Assembly (NCBI GenBank): GCA_022360775.1
Contig: JAKSCD010000379.1
Location: 1 to 34,178, forward strand
Source: Sneathiellales bacterium
GTDB lineage: Bacteria; Pseudomonadota; Alphaproteobacteria; Sneathiellales; Sneathiellaceae
Length of the DNA: 34,178 nt
Reading direction: 5' to 3'
The notes beneath the pieces are model-generated. The model did no database searches. It had not been told where the DNA came from and worked only from the letters and a program-made list of their open reading frames with translations. Position numbers and translations under genes: made by a program. Each line of letters starts with the position of its first letter. Within the stretch, counting starts at the first letter, position 1. Below are positions 34,050 through 34,178 of the stretch, in pieces.

Positions 34050-34178
34050 CTTCAAGCCCTCCAAGCTGCTTGTCATAAAGGCTTTTAAACAGACCGTTTT
34101 TCTTCAAAAGCTCTTTTGGAGGACCATCCTCGACAATACGTCCACCTTCCATCGAGATAATGCGGGTTGCATCTCGAA
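34042..34178 (-). CDS. Type I secretion ABC transporter, C-terminal end (truncated by window)
   Basis: On the minus strand from the window edge, an open frame reads RDATRIISMEGGRIVEDG, then PPKELLKKNGLFKSLYDKQLGG, and ends in TGA at 34044-34042. The MEGGRIVEDGPPKELL...NGLFKSLYDKQ pattern is the standard end of an HlyB-type ATPase domain, after the H-loop. Only about 44 residues are in the window. Its stop overlaps the start of the adaptor gene, so the two are one operon. Confidence 0.82.
   Translation of the reverse strand, partial: RDATRIISMEGGRIVEDGPPKELLKKNGLFKSLYDKQLGGLEDA

Noticed and set aside
34050-34076. ATG at 34076 as start of the right-hand HlyD gene
   Set aside because: No ribosome site precedes it and it would deepen the overlap with the ABC gene; the ATG at 34049 has GGAGG at good distance.
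1-34178. CRISPR arrays, insertion sequences, phage genes, tRNA or rRNA genes
   Set aside because: No regularly spaced repeats, transposase or integrase motifs, CCA-ending cloverleaf or rRNA-like sequence was noticed on reading both strands; all long stretches are accounted for by ordinary chromosomal genes.

Overview
The window looks like the chromosome of a free-living, probably marine alphaproteobacterium. This rests on an alphaproteobacterial nasT-nasS-nrt-nirBD-nasA nitrate-assimilation cluster, a stand-alone saccharopine pathway, an H-NOX gas-sensing operon, moderate GC content and many overlapping start/stop codons. The genus cannot be fixed from sequence alone. No tRNA, rRNA, CRISPR array, transposase or phage gene was seen.

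Layout. (1) 1-4205, plus strand: a type I secretion block of two ABC half-transporters and an HlyD-type adaptor; the first gene is cut by the window edge. (2) 8441-4249, minus strand: a tightly overlapping four-gene signalling operon of H-NOX haem sensor, PAS histidine kinase, receiver-HDOD regulator and receiver with a degenerate HD-GYP domain. It resembles the Hno nitric-oxide circuits of Shewanella and Vibrio. (3) 11984-8591, minus strand: a catabolic-looking operon of lysine-forming saccharopine dehydrogenase, a saccharopine reductase family protein and an exported sorbosone/PQQ-type sugar dehydrogenase. (4) 12254-16775: a Crp-family regulator, a 91-residue beta-sandwich protein and a large cyclase-ATPase-TPR protein. 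Three CRP-type operators occur at 12100-12119, 13469-13484 and 20518-20533. (5) 20404-16796, minus strand: a 1202-residue protein joining a DyP-type peroxidase to a cytochrome P450-like C-terminus. (6) 20780-32615, plus strand: assimilatory nitrate reduction, comprising the NasT/NasS sensor pair, the NrtA-NrtB-NrtCD transporter, nitrite reductase NirB/NirD and nitrate reductase NasA. (7) 34178-32652, minus strand: the end of a second type I secretion locus (ABC tail and HlyD adaptor).

How the parts work together. Nitrate is imported by NrtABC(D), reduced by NasA to nitrite and then by NirBD to ammonium. Expression appears doubly gated. A sigma-54 promoter at 22691-22705 links the operon to nitrogen status. 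The leader RNA carries two hairpins with ANTAR-type hexaloops followed by a strong intrinsic terminator, which fits nitrate-dependent antitermination by NasT released from NasS.

The Crp-like protein keeps the R-E-xxx-R recognition pattern that reads GTGA half-sites. The best operator abuts a -35 element in front of the saccharopine operon, and another precedes the DyP-P450 fusion, so a local cAMP/Crp-type regulon is a reasonable inference. The neighbouring cyclase domain, however, lacks several canonical catalytic residues.

The most unusual items are the DyP-P450 fusion, the H-NOX whose YxSxR haem motif ends in Cys, the complementary degeneracy of the two NrtCD ATPase halves, and a terminator hairpin placed between a promoter and the small beta-sandwich gene.
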